From positions 8,729 through 25,239 of the forward strand of contig DGKK01000031.1 of NCBI GenBank assembly GCA_002387725.1: a stretch of DNA of 16,511 nt. Reading direction: 5' to 3'. The notes beneath the pieces are model-generated. The model saw nothing but the letters and a program-made list of their open reading frames with translations, ran no database searches and was not told the DNA's origin. The translations under genes and the position numbers were made by a program. Below, piece by piece: positions 15,153 to 16,511 of the stretch. Numbering within the stretch: position 1 is the stretch's first letter; every line of letters starts with the position of its first letter. Source of the DNA: Nitrospirae bacterium UBA4572. Its GTDB lineage: Bacteria > Nitrospirota > Leptospirillia > Leptospirillales > Leptospirillaceae.

Positions 15153-16231
15153 CGGAAGGGGGGGAGGCCCGCTGGTGGCACGAAGAGGAGGGGCGGATCG
15201 TCTGCGATCTCTGTCCCCGGGACTGCCGCCTCCTTCCCGGTCAGCGGGGGCTCTGTTTTGTCCGGCGGCGCGAAGGCGACCGGATGGTCCTGGACGCCTG
15301 GGGGCGCTCAAGCGGCTTTTGTCTCGACCCGATCGAAAAAAAACCCTTGTACCACTTCTATCCAGGCTCCTCCGTCCTCTCCTTCGGAACCGCCGGATGC
15401 AACCTCTCCTGTCAGTTCTGCCAGAACTGGGACATCTCCCGGGCTAAGGAGACCCACAATCTCACCGACCGGGCCCTTCCCGAGGAAATCGCCGATGCCG
15501 CCGTGCGCTGGGGGGCAGAGAGCGTCGCCTTTACCTACAACGATCCCGTGATCTTTGCCGAGTATGCCATCGATGTGGCGATAGCGTGCCGGGAGAGAGG
15601 GGTCCGGACGGTGGCCGTGACGGCCGGCTACATTCGGGAAGCGCCGAGGCGAGAGCTCTTTGCGGTCATGGATGGTGCCAACGTCGACCTGAAGTCCTTT
15701 TCCGAGGAGTTCTACTTTCGGCTCACAGGGGGGCATCTGGCCCCCGTTCTGGAAACACTCGCCACCCTGCGCCACGAAACCTCGGTATGGTTTGAAATCA
15801 CCACCCTCCTGATCCCTGGACACAACGATGGCGCCCGGGAGATTTCAGAGATGTGCGAGTGGATCATCCGGGAACTGGGCCCCGATATTCCTCTTCACTT
15901 TACGGCCTTTCATCCCGACTACCGAATGGCAGATGTGCCCCCCACTCCCCCCCGGACGCTCATGGACGCCCGGAAGAGGGCACTTTCGATGGGGCTTCAT
16001 TATGTCTACACCGGGAACATTGCCGACCGGGAAGGAAGCCGGACGCTCTGTCCGGGTTGCCGGAACCCCCTGATCGAACGCGAGGGATACCGCATCGATT
16101 CCTATCGGATCGACGCTGGGGGAGCTTGTCCGGTCTGCCATCACAGGATTGTGGGCCGCTTTTGGGATCGGGCGGCCCCCTTGCCCTTCGGAAATCGACG
16201 GATCCCCATCCTGCTTCACCCCGGATCCTGA
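15149..16231 (+). CDS. amrS: AmrS: AmmeMemoRadiSam system radical SAM enzyme
   Basis: This radical SAM protein of 360 aa should bind a 4Fe-4S cluster and cleave S-adenosylmethionine. The cluster motif is CNLSCQFC (Cys84, Cys88, Cys91), followed by a TIM-barrel core with GAESVAFTYNDP, VAVTAGYI, NVDLKSF and HFTAFHPDYRM. The N-terminus has four more Cys in VCDLCPRDC...GLC (Cys19, 22, 26, 36). The C-terminus has two CXXC pairs (Cys301/304 in LCPGC and Cys327/330 in CPVC), which look like a zinc ribbon or auxiliary cluster. It resembles pyruvate-formate-lyase activase in the core, and older annotations often use that name, but the partner fusion gene places it in the Amr system. The ATG at 15149 in the ATGA overlap was preferred to an in-frame GTG at 15134, which lies inside the upstream gene. 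Confidence 0.9.
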   Translation: MTEGGEARWWHEEEGRIVCDLCPRDCRLLPGQRGLCFVRRREGDRMVLDAWGRSSGFCLDPIEKKPLYHFYPGSSVLSFGTAGCNLSCQFCQNWDISRAKETHNLTDRALPEEIADAAVRWGAESVAFTYNDPVIFAEYAIDVAIACRERGVRTVAVTAGYIREAPRRELFAVMDGANVDLKSFSEEFYFRLTGGHLAPVLETLATLRHETSVWFEITTLLIPGHNDGAREISEMCEWIIRELGPDIPLHFTAFHPDYRMADVPPTPPRTLMDARKRALSMGLHYVYTGNIADREGSRTLCPGCRNPLIEREGYRIDSYRIDAGGACPVCHHRIVGRFWDRAAPLPFGNRRIPILLHPGS

Positions 16232-16249
16232 GGCTGGCGTGCCGGAGCC

Positions 16250-16267
16250 GGCGGTATCATGACCGCC
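16250..16267 (+). terminator. Hairpin after amrS
   Basis: GGCGGT and ACCGCC form a perfect 6-bp stem with a 6-nt loop, 19 nt beyond the amrS stop. It lacks a following U-run, so it may be a Rho-dependent pause site or a 3'-end stabiliser. A shorter overlapping palindrome (GCCGG-AG-CCGGC) precedes it. Confidence 0.4.
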
Positions 16268-16284
16268 TGAAATCCGCCTTGGGA

Positions 16285-16314
16285 TTGACCTGTAAAACGA
16301 GGACATGGTAGGAT
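16285..16314 (+). promoter_or_regulatory. Sigma-70-type promoter TTGACC-18-TAGGAT
   Basis: A -35 box TTGACC, identical to that at 5622, and a -10 box TAGGAT (4 of 6) are separated by 18 nt. The start site would be near 16321, leaving a leader of about 113 nt before the second CO_dh-like gene. The similar promoter shape at both paralogues supports its reality and common control. Confidence 0.6.
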
Positions 16315-16361
16315 TTCACATCGCTATTCGCGTAAAGGTTTCCCACGCTGACGACGGCCCT

Positions 16362-16380
16362 CCTGGCCCTATGGGGCAGG
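16362..16380 (+). other. Imperfect hairpin in the leader of the second CO_dh-like gene
   Basis: CCTGGCCC and GGGGCAGG pair over 8 positions with one mismatch around a 3-nt loop. It lies within the predicted 5' untranslated region and may affect transcript stability or attenuation. No run of U follows directly. Confidence 0.3.
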
Positions 16381-16433
16381 GATCGTTCCGGAGTGGCTTG
16401 TCCCTGAGAGGCTTTTTCCAGAGAGGAGTTTTT

Positions 16434-16511
16434 GTGACGACCTATAAAGTTCTTCCCGGACCCGAAGGCATTCTTCCCCCGGCGGCCATCTCCATGGGAG
16501 TGGCTCCTCCC
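16434..16511 (+). CDS. CO dehydrogenase beta/ACS epsilon-like small protein (copy 2, truncated by window end)
   Basis: Only the first 26 codons are in the window. The GTG start is preceded by GAGAGGAG at about 5 nt. The N-terminus, VTTYKVLPGPEGILPPAA, aligns without gaps with the copy at 5882, with 15 of the 26 visible residues identical. The two genes are therefore paralogues. With its own promoter and leader, this copy is probably the first gene of an operon that continues to the right, possibly encoding a 2-oxoacid:ferredoxin oxidoreductase. That content is not visible here. Confidence 0.65.
   Translation, partial: MTTYKVLPGPEGILPPAAISMGVAPP

Noticed and set aside
1..16511. Search for tRNA, rRNA, CRISPR arrays, insertion sequences and attachment sites
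   Set aside because: No cloverleaf, regularly spaced repeat, transposase motif or terminal inverted repeat was seen. The region reads as stable chromosomal DNA.

Overview
The window looks like chromosomal DNA from a GC-rich autotrophic bacterium of the Leptospirillum/Nitrospirota type. This is inferred from gene content: squalene synthesis genes (HpnD/HpnE type), a DAB-type CO2-uptake operon, and two paralogues of a small CO-dehydrogenase beta/epsilon-like protein that I associate with reverse-TCA 2-oxoacid:ferredoxin oxidoreductases. No rRNA or marker gene is present, so the genus is a guess. The genes are tightly packed, many overlap by 1-4 bases (ATGA, GTGA or TGATG junctions), and GTG and TTG starts are common.

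Left block (1-5375, all minus strand). In transcription order it holds pyruvate kinase (pyk), a diheme c4-like cytochrome (tsdB-like), a diheme thiosulfate-dehydrogenase-like cytochrome (tsdA-like, overlapping tsdB by 4 nt), hpnD (presqualene diphosphate synthase) and hpnE (squalene-forming FAD amine oxidase family, overlapping hpnD by 4 nt). hpnE is cut by the left edge just after its C-terminal NLFMAG motif. The two cytochromes form a periplasmic electron-transfer pair. HpnD/HpnE feed hopanoid or other squalene-derived lipids.

Centre (5376-5881). This is a divergent intergenic region of about 500 bp. It contains a near-consensus sigma-70-type promoter (TTGACC-17-TAGAAT) pointing right and a long leader of about 225 nt with two short palindromes.

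Right block (5882-16511, all plus strand). First comes a small CO_dh-like protein. After a 346-nt gap follows a four-gene operon: dabB (NuoL-like), a second and divergent NuoM-like membrane protein, dabA (DUF2309/UPF0753 with the four zinc-site residues at conserved spacing) and a PII-like protein. Together these suggest an energy-coupled CO2-to-bicarbonate pump with an extra membrane subunit and a built-in regulator, supplying inorganic carbon to what is probably a reverse-TCA cell. Next is an AmmeMemoRadiSam module: a fused amrB-amrA gene overlapping amrS (radical SAM). The window ends inside a second CO_dh-like gene whose N-terminus matches the first copy at 15 of 26 residues and which is preceded by a similar TTGACC promoter.

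The most interesting points are the extended DAB operon with its unexplained membrane subunit and PII-like protein, the duplicated CO_dh-like genes with similar promoters bracketing the DAB and Amr modules, the fused Amr protein, and a tsdBA-like pair in a probable iron oxidiser.
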